Assembly: GCA_025357945.1 (NCBI GenBank)
Contig: JANYLJ010000011.1
Span: 62,001 to 126,000 of the forward strand
Length of the DNA stretch: 64,000 nt
From: Gemmatimonadota bacterium
GTDB lineage: Bacteria; Gemmatimonadota; Gemmatimonadetes; Gemmatimonadales; GWC2-71-9
Direction of reading: 5' to 3'
In this document: positions 35,261 to 43,159 of the stretch, in pieces
How the letters are laid out: every line of letters starts with the position of its first letter
Numbering within the stretch: position 1 is the stretch's first letter
Made by a program: the position numbers and the translations under genes
Notes under the pieces: generated by a model
Database searches by the model: none
Seen by the model: the letters and a program-made list of their open reading frames with translations, nothing else
Told to the model about the DNA's origin: nothing

Positions 35261-36045
35261 GCGTCGGAAGTCTGGCGGCGCCCGCGGCGGCGCCGTGCCA
35301 GCGCACCGAGCCCGGCGAGGCCGCCGCCAAGCAGGGTGAGTGTGGCAGGTTCCGGCACGACTTCCGTCGGCAACCCGATCGAACCGTGATCAACTGCAAA
35401 AATCGCGTTGTCGAAATCCCAGTCACTCCACCGGTACGTCACGTCCTCAAAACCGAAGAGCCCCACGCCGGCGGTGCCGGGAACCGTGCCGACACCGCGG
35501 TTGCCGCTAACGCCGTTCGGAAAGTACGCCAGATGCGCGTACCCGTCGGAGCCGTCCTGGTTCAGGTTTCGGGCCGGGTCGCCGGAGAAGAACCAGTTGT
35601 ACTCACCGTTGTTCTGGTTGACCATCAATGCGAAAATGACTTCGGACCCCGGGATCCAGCTGAACACCCTGGTGAACGGCGATCCGTAGCAGGCGTTGGC
35701 CGGCACCGGACAGGTCACGCCGTAGGGCTTGCCGAACAATGGGATGCCGAGGAGTCCGGCGAGATCCTGATTCGAGACGCCGTCGCAGTTCGTGCGATAG
35801 GTGGCGGAAAACTGGAAACAGCCAGCGGCGAGGTCGGCGGCGTACTGGCCTCCAGTCAGGGCGAAAATCTCATTGCCATACACGGTGGTCGCTTCCCAGC
35901 CGTAGTAGGTCGCCGTGATCGAGCTGCCAGTTGCGATCAGCGGCGACACCACGCCGTAGTCCGGCAGGTAGGTTTGCTGCCCGCGAGCACCCGTTGTGAC
36001 GACGGCGGCGAGCAGGGCGACGATGCCAACGATGCGGGACAGCAC
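35257..36045 (-). CDS. PEP-CTERM sorted secreted protein
   Basis: 262 residues from the GTG at 36045, chosen because GAGGAG stands 9 nt before it and VLSRIVGIVALLAAVVTTGARG is a signal peptide; an in-frame ATG at 36069 is the alternative. The body is a Gly/Asn/aromatic-rich domain with four Cys and the acidic segment YRWSDWDFDNAIF. The C-terminus VPEPATLTLLGGGLAGLGAL followed by Arg-rich residues is a textbook PEP-CTERM signal, read by an exosortase, of which none is encoded here. PEP-CTERM proteins are known to go with exopolysaccharide loci, which fits its place as first gene of this operon. Confidence 0.85.
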   Translation of the reverse strand: MLSRIVGIVALLAAVVTTGARGQQTYLPDYGVVSPLIATGSSITATYYGWEATTVYGNEIFALTGGQYAADLAAGCFQFSATYRTNCDGVSNQDLAGLLGIPLFGKPYGVTCPVPANACYGSPFTRVFSWIPGSEVIFALMVNQNNGEYNWFFSGDPARNLNQDGSDGYAHLAYFPNGVSGNRGVGTVPGTAGVGLFGFEDVTYRWSDWDFDNAIFAVDHGSIGLPTEVVPEPATLTLLGGGLAGLGALARRRRGRRQTSDA

Positions 36046-36291
36046 GGCGATCAACTCCTCGGGTTCCAATGGTCCAACCGACTTACCTGCCGACTAGCGC
36101 AAACCGGGTGCCGCGCCAACGCTGCGCAGCCAACTCCTTCTGGTATAACGGTTTCCGTCTGGGCTGTTGCCGACCAGCGACACCGGCCAAGTGTCGCGGT
36201 GCGGCGCCATCTCAGCAAGATAACGACACTTTTGTCGGGTTTACGCAACAGTGTGGCGTCAGCTTCGGCTTGGACCGGGCGAGCGGTCGGG
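36046..36291 (-). promoter_or_regulatory. Regulatory region of the exopolysaccharide operon
   Basis: No gene is seen. The region contains a 7-bp inverted repeat GCGACAC (36177-36183)/GTGTCGC (36191-36197) and a second CGACA/TGTCG hairpin at 36224-36237, so CGACAC or its complement occurs three times in about 50 bp. The minus strand has a TATACC element near 36141-36146 that could be a -10 box, without a good -35. The repeats may bind a regulator of the operon or, in part, end thrC transcription from elsewhere; the first reading is preferred because they lie upstream of the operon. Confidence 0.4.
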
Positions 36292-37566
36292 TCAGGTCTG
36301 CCGCTCGCCGCTCGAACTGAGTACGTCGCGCACGGCAGCGATATCTGCCGGGATGCGGATCGGTCGATTGGCCAATGCCGGTGCGATCGAGTCGTTCTGG
36401 TGGATCTGCTGCAGGACACCGGGGTCCTTGAGGATGTGTCCCGTGAGTACCGCGACGACCCGGTCGTGGCGCCCAATAGTCCCGTCGGCTCGAAGCTTCC
36501 GCACGCCAGCCACTGCGGCCGCGCTGGCGGGTTCGCAGCCGACGCCGGCGCGGTCGATTGCCACCTTGGCGGCCAGGATTTCGGCGTCGGAAACGGTCAG
36601 CACCACGCCGTCCGTTGCGACGATCGCGCGCGCGGCGCGATGGTACGACGCCGGTGCGCCGATCTTGATGGCGGTCGCGATCGTCTCGGCATGGACCGGG
36701 GTCAGCTGGTCGAATCCTCGGGAGAAGGCCGCGGCGAACGGTCCGGCGCCTTCGGCCTGCACCGCGGCGAGTCGCGGTCGGCGATCGATCAGCCGCCACG
36801 CCATTGCCTCGTCGATCGCCTTGCCGAATGCGGAGGTGTTGCCAAGGTTTCCCGCCGGCAGCACGATCCAGTCCGGTGCGTTCCAGTCACACTGCTGGAG
36901 CAGCTCGAGCACGATCGTCTTCTGTCCCTCGAGGCGGAACGGATTGATCGAGTTCAACAGGTACACGCCCAGCTCGACGCTGACCTGCTGCATCAGGCGG
37001 AGGCAGTCGTCAAAGTCACCGTCGACCAGGAGCGTGCGCGCGCCATATGCCAGCGTCTGCGACAACTTGCCGATCGTCACCTGGCCATCGGGGACGATCG
37101 CGAGTGCTGGGATCCCAGCCTGTGCCGCGTACGCTGCAAGCGACGCGGACGTATTCCCGGTCGACGCGCACGCGACAGCGGTTGCACCGATCCGTTTCGC
37201 TTGCGTCATCCCCACGGTCATGCCACGATCCTTGAACGATCCGGTCGGGTTGTGACCTTCGTGCTTGAGCAGCAGGCCGTCCACGCCGCACCACGCGCTC
37301 AACGCGGCGCGCTCGAGCAGCGGGGTGTTCCCTTCGGGATGTGAGACCGCGACATCGACCGCCGTCGGCAATACCAGCTCACCAAATCGCCACACACCGG
37401 ACGGTGAGCGGTTTGCCGCGAGCCGGGCGCGGAGTCCGTCCCGCGCCGGCATCGCGTGCACCACTGCCAGCAATCCCTGGCACACTGGGCAGCGAGGTGA
37501 CCGATCGAGCTCGTCGACTTCGTGGCCGCAGTCATCACACCGCTGCCACGTCCGGCGCGTCGTCAC
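36292..37566 (-). CDS. thrC: Threonine synthase
   Basis: PLP enzyme converting O-phosphohomoserine to threonine. 424 residues from GTG. An N-terminal zinc-ribbon-like segment (CDDCGHEVDELDRSPRCPVC) is followed by the fold-type II core with HPEGNTPLLE, the cofactor lysine at residue 112 in NPTGSFKDRG, ASTGNTSASLAAYAA and LPAGNLGNTSAFGKA. GTG start overlaps the thrB stop as GTGA, so both threonine enzymes are coupled. It resembles the shorter, archaeal/plant-type synthases rather than the E. coli one. Confidence 0.93.
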   Translation of the reverse strand: MTTRRTWQRCDDCGHEVDELDRSPRCPVCQGLLAVVHAMPARDGLRARLAANRSPSGVWRFGELVLPTAVDVAVSHPEGNTPLLERAALSAWCGVDGLLLKHEGHNPTGSFKDRGMTVGMTQAKRIGATAVACASTGNTSASLAAYAAQAGIPALAIVPDGQVTIGKLSQTLAYGARTLLVDGDFDDCLRLMQQVSVELGVYLLNSINPFRLEGQKTIVLELLQQCDWNAPDWIVLPAGNLGNTSAFGKAIDEAMAWRLIDRRPRLAAVQAEGAGPFAAAFSRGFDQLTPVHAETIATAIKIGAPASYHRAARAIVATDGVVLTVSDAEILAAKVAIDRAGVGCEPASAAAVAGVRKLRADGTIGRHDRVVAVLTGHILKDPGVLQQIHQNDSIAPALANRPIRIPADIAAVRDVLSSSGERQT

Positions 37567-38483
37567 CGCACCCTCGCGCCGTGCCGGTCCACATCAGCCA
37601 CGCGTGCCGTGGCGGGGATGCCGTCGGCCGCGTAGGCGGCGATCATGGCCGCGGCCACGACGGCGCCGAGGCGTTCATCGTCCACCAGTGCGAACGACGT
37701 CGGCCCGGCACCGCTGATGGAGCAACCGAGTGCGCCGGCGTCGAGCGCAGCGCGCTTGGCGGCGGGAAAGCCGGGCAGGAGTGCGGCTCGGACCGGTTCC
37801 GCGATCCGGTCATCCACCGCGCGACCGAACAGCGCCACGTCGTCGAGACACGCGCCCGCCACCATTTCGGCGATGCGTGCCGCCTGCGCGAGTGCGACCT
37901 CGCGGGGCACCGTCGCGGGGAGCACGGCGCGCGCATCACGGGTCCGCAGTTGTTGCTCCGGGTGCACCAGGACGATGCGCAAGGCGAGCGGCACCGGCAG
38001 CCGGAGCACCGACATCGGCTGGAGCGAGCGTACGAGCACCAGGCCGCCGAGGAGCGACGGTGCCAGGTTGTCGGCGTGCCGTCCAGCGACGGCCGCCTCC
38101 GCCTCGAGGGCGCATTCCAGGATGGCGTCCGCGTCGAGGCCGGCTGCGGTGAGGTGATTGGCGGCAACGGCACCGGCGACCGCCGAGGCGGCACTGCCGC
38201 CCTGGCCGGCCGAAAGCGGCAATCCCTTGGCCAGCCGGAGTGTCACGCCTCCGGCGAATTTCACGCGGGTGAATACCGCGTTCGCCGCGATCGCGGCGGC
38301 GTGTCGGTGAGGATCGGTGGGGAGGTCGGGGTGTCCGGCCGCCGCGACGAGGATGCCGCGGCGCTCGCACCGTGCCAGCGTCACCTCGTCGCCACGTCCG
38401 GCGACGGCGAGGCCGAGGATGTCGAGACCCGGTCCGACGTTGCCCACCGAGCCGGGCGCGAAGGCGGTTGCGGTCTGGCGCAT
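37563..38483 (-). CDS. thrB: Homoserine kinase
   Basis: GHMP-family kinase that phosphorylates homoserine before threonine synthase. 306 residues from the ATG at 38483; the open frame extends to 39236 only as antisense of pntAA. Marks are ATAFAPGSVGNVGPGLDILGLAV at the N-terminus, the GHMP ATP loop GLPLSAGQGGSAASAVAGA and the C-terminal GCSISGAGPTSFALV. It is divergent from pntAA and coupled to thrC downstream. Confidence 0.93.
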   Translation of the reverse strand: MRQTATAFAPGSVGNVGPGLDILGLAVAGRGDEVTLARCERRGILVAAAGHPDLPTDPHRHAAAIAANAVFTRVKFAGGVTLRLAKGLPLSAGQGGSAASAVAGAVAANHLTAAGLDADAILECALEAEAAVAGRHADNLAPSLLGGLVLVRSLQPMSVLRLPVPLALRIVLVHPEQQLRTRDARAVLPATVPREVALAQAARIAEMVAGACLDDVALFGRAVDDRIAEPVRAALLPGFPAAKRAALDAGALGCSISGAGPTSFALVDDERLGAVVAAAMIAAYAADGIPATARVADVDRHGARVR

Positions 38484-38507
38484 CCGGGTAACCTGTCGCG
38501 GGCTCCG

Positions 38508-38536
38508 TTGAAAGTCCACCGGGCTCGGGGTAGGTT
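38508..38536 (+). promoter_or_regulatory. Candidate promoter of the pnt operon
   Basis: TTGAAA at 38508-38513, a 17-nt spacer and TAGGTT at 38531-38536, giving a leader of roughly 27 nt before the pntAA ATG. The -35 box is close to consensus, the -10 box only partly. It lies in the 85-nt divergent gap to thrB. Confidence 0.35.
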
Positions 38537-38568
38537 GGCAGCGCCTCGGATCGCGGAGCTCACGTACG

Positions 38569-39657
38569 ATGCATGTCGGCGTACTCAAGGAAACCGCGCC
38601 TCGCGAACGTCGCGTGGCGCTCGGCCCGGATGCAGTGGCGCGCCTCATCAAGGCCGGTGACACGGTCACGGTCCAGCGTGGTGCCGGCGCGGCCGCCTGG
38701 TTCAGCGACGAGGCGTACGCCGCAGCCGGTGCCACGCTGGGCGACGCGCGCGATGCCGCGGCGGCAGACGTTGTGTGCAAGGTGCAGCGGCCGGCCGACA
38801 ACGAACTTGACGGGTTTCGCAACGGAGCGGTCGTCGTCGCGCTCGCCGGTCGCGACGCGTCGGCGTCGCCCGAGACACTCGCCAGTCGTGGCATCATGCT
38901 CCTGGCGCTTGAGCGCGTCCCGCGCTCGACCCGCGCGCAGGCGATGGACGTCCTCTCCTCGCAGGCCACCGTTGCCGGGTACAAGGCCGTGCTCATCGGT
39001 GCCTCATCGTTGGCGCGATTCCTTCCCATGCTGACGACGGCCGCGGGATCGCTCACGCCAGCGAAGGCGCTGATTCTCGGTGCTGGCGTTGCCGGATTGC
39101 AGGCGATTGCCACCGCACGACGCCTCGGCGCGGTGGTCACCGGGTTCGACGTACGGGCCGCCGCCGCCGAGGCGGTGCTATCGCTCGGCGCGAAGTTCCT
39201 GGCGCCCGGAGCGATCGCGCAGGATGCGGCGACCACCGGCGGTTACGCCCGGGAACTTGAGGACGAACAACAGCAGCGGGTCCTCGCCGCGATCAGCGGC
39301 GCGATCGCGCAGTCGGATCTGGTGATTTCGACCGCCGCGATTCCGGGAAAGCCGGCGCCGCGCCTGATCACGAGTACCATGGTCGCGCAGATGAAGCCGG
39401 GTTCGGTGATCGTGGACGTGGCCGCCGAAACCGGCGGCAATTGCGAACTCACGCAGCCCGGCGAGACGGTCGAGCATCACGGCGTGACGATCATCGGCCC
39501 GCTCAACCTGCCGAGCACGATGCCAATGCACGCATCGCAGATGTTCTCCCGCAACGTGCAGACACTGGTGGACCTGCTGCGCAAGGATGGCAAGCTCACG
39601 CTCGACATGAGCGACGACATCATCGCCGCAATGTGCCTTGGAGGACCTGCTCGATGA
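38569..39657 (+). CDS. pntAA: NAD(P) transhydrogenase, alpha subunit part 1 (NAD-binding)
   Basis: 362-residue soluble NAD(H)-binding subunit (domain I) of the proton-pumping transhydrogenase. It begins MHVGVLKETAPRERRVALGP, has ALILGAGVAGLQAIATARRLGA as the nucleotide-binding loop and the RVPRSTRAQAMDVLSSQATVAGY segment found in this family and in alanine dehydrogenase. The split alpha subunit (pntAA, pntAB) is the Rhodospirillum-type layout. Stop overlaps the pntAB start as ATGA. Confidence 0.93.
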   Translation: MHVGVLKETAPRERRVALGPDAVARLIKAGDTVTVQRGAGAAAWFSDEAYAAAGATLGDARDAAAADVVCKVQRPADNELDGFRNGAVVVALAGRDASASPETLASRGIMLLALERVPRSTRAQAMDVLSSQATVAGYKAVLIGASSLARFLPMLTTAAGSLTPAKALILGAGVAGLQAIATARRLGAVVTGFDVRAAAAEAVLSLGAKFLAPGAIAQDAATTGGYARELEDEQQQRVLAAISGAIAQSDLVISTAAIPGKPAPRLITSTMVAQMKPGSVIVDVAAETGGNCELTQPGETVEHHGVTIIGPLNLPSTMPMHASQMFSRNVQTLVDLLRKDGKLTLDMSDDIIAAMCLGGPAR

Positions 39658-39956
39658 CCGCGACCACCGTCATCCAACTCTACGTCTTCGTCCTCGCCGC
39701 GTTCGTCGGCTACCAGGTGATCAGCCGGGTGCCGTCGTTGCTGCACACGCCCCTGATGTCGGCGACCAACGCGATCTCGGGGATTTCGCTGGTCGGGTCG
39801 CTGGTGGCCGCTGGTTCGGGCAGCAGCCGCATCAGCAACATTCTCGGCTGTATCGCCGTGACGTGCGCGATGATCAACGTCGTCGGCGGATTCGTGATCA
39901 CCGATCGCATGCTCAAGATGTTCCGCCGCGGCGGGAAGGCGGGCGACCCGACGTGA
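39654..39956 (+). CDS. pntAB: NAD(P) transhydrogenase, alpha subunit part 2 (membrane)
   Basis: 100-residue membrane subunit with three or four helices (VIQLYVFVLAAFVGYQVI; LLHTPLMSATNAISGISLVG; ILGCIAVTCAMINVVGGF), the alpha-side part of domain II that forms the proton path with PntB. The ATG overlaps the pntAA stop as ATGA and its own stop overlaps the pntB GTG as GTGA, so all three chains are coupled. Confidence 0.92.
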   Translation: MTATTVIQLYVFVLAAFVGYQVISRVPSLLHTPLMSATNAISGISLVGSLVAAGSGSSRISNILGCIAVTCAMINVVGGFVITDRMLKMFRRGGKAGDPT

Positions 39957-41344
39957 ACGCTCGCGAGCTGCTGATCCAGGCCGCCTACCTCGCGGCGTCG
40001 GTGTTCTTCATCCTCGGCCTCCGGTCCCTGTCGAATCCGGACAAGGCCCGGCGCGGGATGCAATACGCCGCCGTCGGCATGCTGCTGGCGATCCTCGGCA
40101 CGCTGGTACACGAGAACATCGTCACCTATCAGTGGATCGCGGTCGGCCTGATTCTCGGCACCGCGATCGGGATTCCGCTCGGCCTCAAGGTGCCGATGAC
40201 GGCGATGCCGCAGCAGATCGCGATCTCGCACGCCTTCGGCGCGGCGGCGGCCACGCTGGTGGGCATCAACGAATGGGTGGTCCGCGGGTTCGGCGCCGGC
40301 ATTGACCGCGGCACGATGGTGGCGCTCGGTTTCGAGACGTTGTTCGGCGCCCTCACCGTGACGGGCTCGCTGATGGCGTTCGGCAAGTTGCAGGAAATCC
40401 TGCCGGGCAAGCCGATCACCTGGCCGCTCCAGAATGCGACCAGCGGTGGCTTCTTCCTGGCGACGATCGGCATGTTCGCCTGGCTGGTCGTTGACCCGGC
40501 GAATCCGCTGGCGTTCTGGACGATGATCGGGCTGGCGCTGCTGATCGGCGTGCTGCTGGTGTTGCCGATCGGTGGCGCCGACATGCCGGTGGTGGTGTCG
40601 TTGCTGAATTCGTATGCCGGCCTGGCCGCCGCCGCCACCGGTTTTGCGATCGGGAACAACGTGCTCATCATCGCCGGTGCGCTCAATGGCGCCTCCGGGC
40701 TCCTCCTCTCGGTGCTGATGTCGAAGGCGATGAATCGATCGTTCGCCAACGTGATCTTCGGTGCATTCGGCGCCGAGACCGTTGCGGCGACCAGTACCTC
40801 AGCGACCGGCGTGAGTGTGCGCAGCGTGTCGCCTGAAGACGCTGCCGTGCAGCTCGCCTTCGCGTCCCGGGTGATCATCGTGCCGGGCTACGGCCTGGCC
40901 GTGGCGCAGGCGCAGCATGTCGTGCAGGAACTCGCCGAGCAGATCGAGAAGCGCGGCGGCGAGGTGAAGTACGCGATTCACCCCGTGGCAGGGCGGATGC
41001 CGGGACACATGAACGTATTGCTGGCCGAGGCGAACGTGCCGTACGAGAAACTGCTCGACATGGAGGAGATCAACCCGCAGTTCGAGCAGTGCGACGTGGC
41101 CTTGGTGGTTGGCGCCAATGACGTGGTCAACCCCGCGGCGCGCAACGACCCCGCGTCGCCGATCTACGGGATGCCGATCCTGAACGTCGACAAGGCCCGC
41201 GGTGTGATCGTGCTCAAGCGAAGCATGAATGCCGGCTTTGCTGGTATTGAGAACGCACTCTTCTATGAGCCGCGGACGGCGATGCTTTTCGGCGACGCGA
41301 AGGCGAGCCTGACCAGGCTGGTCACCGAAATCAAGGCGCTGTAG
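39953..41344 (+). CDS. pntB: NAD(P) transhydrogenase, beta subunit
   Basis: 463 residues from the GTG at 39953. The N-terminal half has eight or nine membrane helices (domain II), with GGADMPVVVSLLNSYAGLAAAATGF conserved. The C-terminal domain III binds NADP(H) through VIIVPGYGLAVAQAQH, HPVAGRMPGHMNVLLAEANV and VVGANDVVNPAAR, ending with MNAGFAGIENALFY. The complex couples proton entry to NADPH formation from NADH. The TAG stop is followed by a 334-nt gap before the sigma factor gene. Confidence 0.95.
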   Translation: MNARELLIQAAYLAASVFFILGLRSLSNPDKARRGMQYAAVGMLLAILGTLVHENIVTYQWIAVGLILGTAIGIPLGLKVPMTAMPQQIAISHAFGAAAATLVGINEWVVRGFGAGIDRGTMVALGFETLFGALTVTGSLMAFGKLQEILPGKPITWPLQNATSGGFFLATIGMFAWLVVDPANPLAFWTMIGLALLIGVLLVLPIGGADMPVVVSLLNSYAGLAAAATGFAIGNNVLIIAGALNGASGLLLSVLMSKAMNRSFANVIFGAFGAETVAATSTSATGVSVRSVSPEDAAVQLAFASRVIIVPGYGLAVAQAQHVVQELAEQIEKRGGEVKYAIHPVAGRMPGHMNVLLAEANVPYEKLLDMEEINPQFEQCDVALVVGANDVVNPAARNDPASPIYGMPILNVDKARGVIVLKRSMNAGFAGIENALFYEPRTAMLFGDAKASLTRLVTEIKAL

Positions 41345-41678
41345 CTCCCCGCATCCTCGCCGCGTCACCTTTTCCCCGTCTCAAGCGTCTTATCAGGTAG
41401 TAGCAGCGCGGTGCCGCCCGCGGCATGGCCGTGTCAACTCGGGAACGTGGCGCGGGTGTTCAGCGTATGACGATTGTGGCGACGGGCGGCCCAGCCGTCC
41501 GTTTCACGCAGTAACGCACCGCGCAAGTCGATGTTTCACAGAAGATTACAGTCGTACTTGCATGAAAGTGTTTCTGGCGTTATTTTGGCGTCTCGCAGGT
41601 GACGATGCTTCTTGTCAGGTGAGTCGCGGCACACGGCCGGGCGCACCGTGATGGGATCGAAGGAATAGGAGTTGGGAC
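41345..41678 (+). promoter_or_regulatory. Regulatory region of the sigma factor gene, with candidate promoter
   Basis: No gene is seen in 334 nt. TTGCAT at 41558-41563, a 17-nt spacer and TATTTT at 41581-41586 form a plausible sigma-70-type promoter, leaving a leader of about 85 nt. Two direct copies of GTTTCAC at 41501 and 41533, 32 bp (three helical turns) apart, lie just upstream and could be activator sites. The region is locally richer in A and T than its surroundings. No clear terminator for pntB was found. Confidence 0.45.
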
Positions 41679-42572
41679 GTGACCATTCGTGCTCGCGGGA
41701 AGCGGCGGTCCCTCCGCCCGGCGCAAATCGCCCGGGCGGTGGACGAGGGGCGTGAGAGCCTCGACCTGTACCTCGACGAGATCTCGCGGGTGCCGCTACT
41801 CAACCGTGAGGAAGAGATGGCCTTGGCGCGCCGCGCCTTTCAGGGTGACATCCTCGCCCAGGAACGGCTGGCGCGTCACAACGTGCGGTTCGTGGTGTCG
41901 GTCGCGAAGAAATTCCAGAATCGTGGTGTGCCGTTGGTCGACCTGATCGGCGAAGGAAACCTCGGCCTGATGACGGCGGCCCGCAAGTTTGATCCGGATC
42001 GCGGCGTCAAGTTCATCTCGTACGCGGTGTGGTGGATTCGGCAGGCGGTGCAGGCCGCGATCGCGCGTCACGGCCGACCGGTGCGGGTGCCGCTCAACCG
42101 CACCGCCGATCTGTCGCGCCTCGGCAAGACGACCACGCTGCTCAAGGAAAAACTCGGCCGCATGCCGACCACCGAAGAGCTGGCGCGGGCGACCGGCCTC
42201 ACCGAGGAAGCCGTGCGCTCCCTCTCGTCGCTCAACACGGAGGCGGTGCGGCTCGATCATCCGACGCGTGAAGGCGATGGCAATGAGCGGATGGAGCGGT
42301 TCGCGCTGGCCGAACAGGAGCAGACCGATGCGCACACGATGGCGAGCTCGCAGAGCGCCGACATCGAGGCGGCGCTCGATTCGCTGCCGCCGCGTGATGC
42401 CAAGGTGTTGCGTCTCTACTTTGGCCTCGATGATGGCCAGCCGCGCACGCTGGAAGAGATCGGCCGGATGATGGGCGTGACGCGCGAACGGATTCGTCAG
42501 CTGCGCGACCGCGCGCTGGTTCGCCTGCGCGAAGGCGAAACGGGCGAAAAGCTCAAGGACCTGGTGGCATGA
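41679..42572 (+). CDS. Group 2 RNA polymerase sigma-70 factor (RpoD/RpoS-like)
   Basis: 297 residues from GTG with AGGAG upstream. Region 1.2 is LDLYLDEISRVPLLNREEE. Region 2 holds VRFVVSVAKKFQNRGVPLVDLIGEGNLGLMTA and SYAVWWIRQAVQAAIA, region 3 GRMPTTEELARATGLTEEAV, and region 4 LRLYFGLDDGQPRTLEEIGRMMGVTRERIRQLRDRAL. It lacks region 1.1 and is much shorter than the housekeeping factor, so it is probably an alternative factor for stress or stationary phase, although small primary factors exist in some phyla. A small secreted protein gene is coupled downstream by ATGA. Confidence 0.88.
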   Translation: MTIRARGKRRSLRPAQIARAVDEGRESLDLYLDEISRVPLLNREEEMALARRAFQGDILAQERLARHNVRFVVSVAKKFQNRGVPLVDLIGEGNLGLMTAARKFDPDRGVKFISYAVWWIRQAVQAAIARHGRPVRVPLNRTADLSRLGKTTTLLKEKLGRMPTTEELARATGLTEEAVRSLSSLNTEAVRLDHPTREGDGNERMERFALAEQEQTDAHTMASSQSADIEAALDSLPPRDAKVLRLYFGLDDGQPRTLEEIGRMMGVTRERIRQLRDRALVRLREGETGEKLKDLVA

Positions 42573-43075
42573 TGCGACTGATGACCCGCTCGATCACGAC
42601 GGCCGCCGTGATGTATGCCGTGACCGTCTCGAACGCGCCCGCGCAGGCGGCACGCCCGAATTTCACCGGCGTCTGGGTGCTGGATGTCAACAAAAGCGAG
42701 GCGAGCGCGGGCATGCCGTCGGCGGCGACATGGACAATCACGCAACACGGCGATACGCTCGTGTCCGATCGTGAGACAACGATCGAGGGAGCTGGCGCCA
42801 TCAAGTCGCATGTGGTCATCGGCAGCGATGGCAAGCTCTGGAAGAATACCGTGTCCCAGCCGGGCATGGGCGAGATCGAGACGAGCACGGTCGCTTCGTG
42901 GGACAACGGCGTGCTGGTAATCGCCACGTCCGGCAACGTTCAAGGAACCGACTTCGTGCAGACTGACCGGTGGACGCTCAGTGCAGACGGGAAGTCGATC
43001 GTTTCACGGCGATCGGTCATGGTCGAGGGCCAGGAAGTGCAGTCCGCGACGTTTACGCTCGCCCGGAAAAGCTGA
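42569..43075 (+). CDS. Small secreted protein coupled to the sigma factor gene
   Basis: 168 residues with signal peptide MMRLMTRSITTAAVMYAVTVSNAPAQA. The mature part FTGVWVLDVNKSEASAGMPSAATWTITQ, with repeated short beta segments ending in Thr/Ser-rich strands, looks like a small beta-barrel (lipocalin-like) domain common in hypothetical proteins of soil bacteria. No cysteines and no membrane helix, so it does not look like a membrane anti-sigma factor. Start overlaps the sigma stop as ATGA. Function unknown. Confidence 0.7.
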   Translation: MMRLMTRSITTAAVMYAVTVSNAPAQAARPNFTGVWVLDVNKSEASAGMPSAATWTITQHGDTLVSDRETTIEGAGAIKSHVVIGSDGKLWKNTVSQPGMGEIETSTVASWDNGVLVIATSGNVQGTDFVQTDRWTLSADGKSIVSRRSVMVEGQEVQSATFTLARKS

Positions 43076-43159
43076 CCGTTTCCGGCAGGATCGTTCGTCG
43101 AATCACGACCGCGTCAGCACGGTACGCGGGCGTGCCTGGCCGGGCCGGCTCCCATGCTC

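Noticed and set aside
29337-37344. Plus-strand open frames of over 700 codons opposite the exopolysaccharide operon and thrC
   Set aside because: Low-complexity, charge-biased translations without signal, helices or motifs; the opposite strand has well-defined membrane proteins and thrC.
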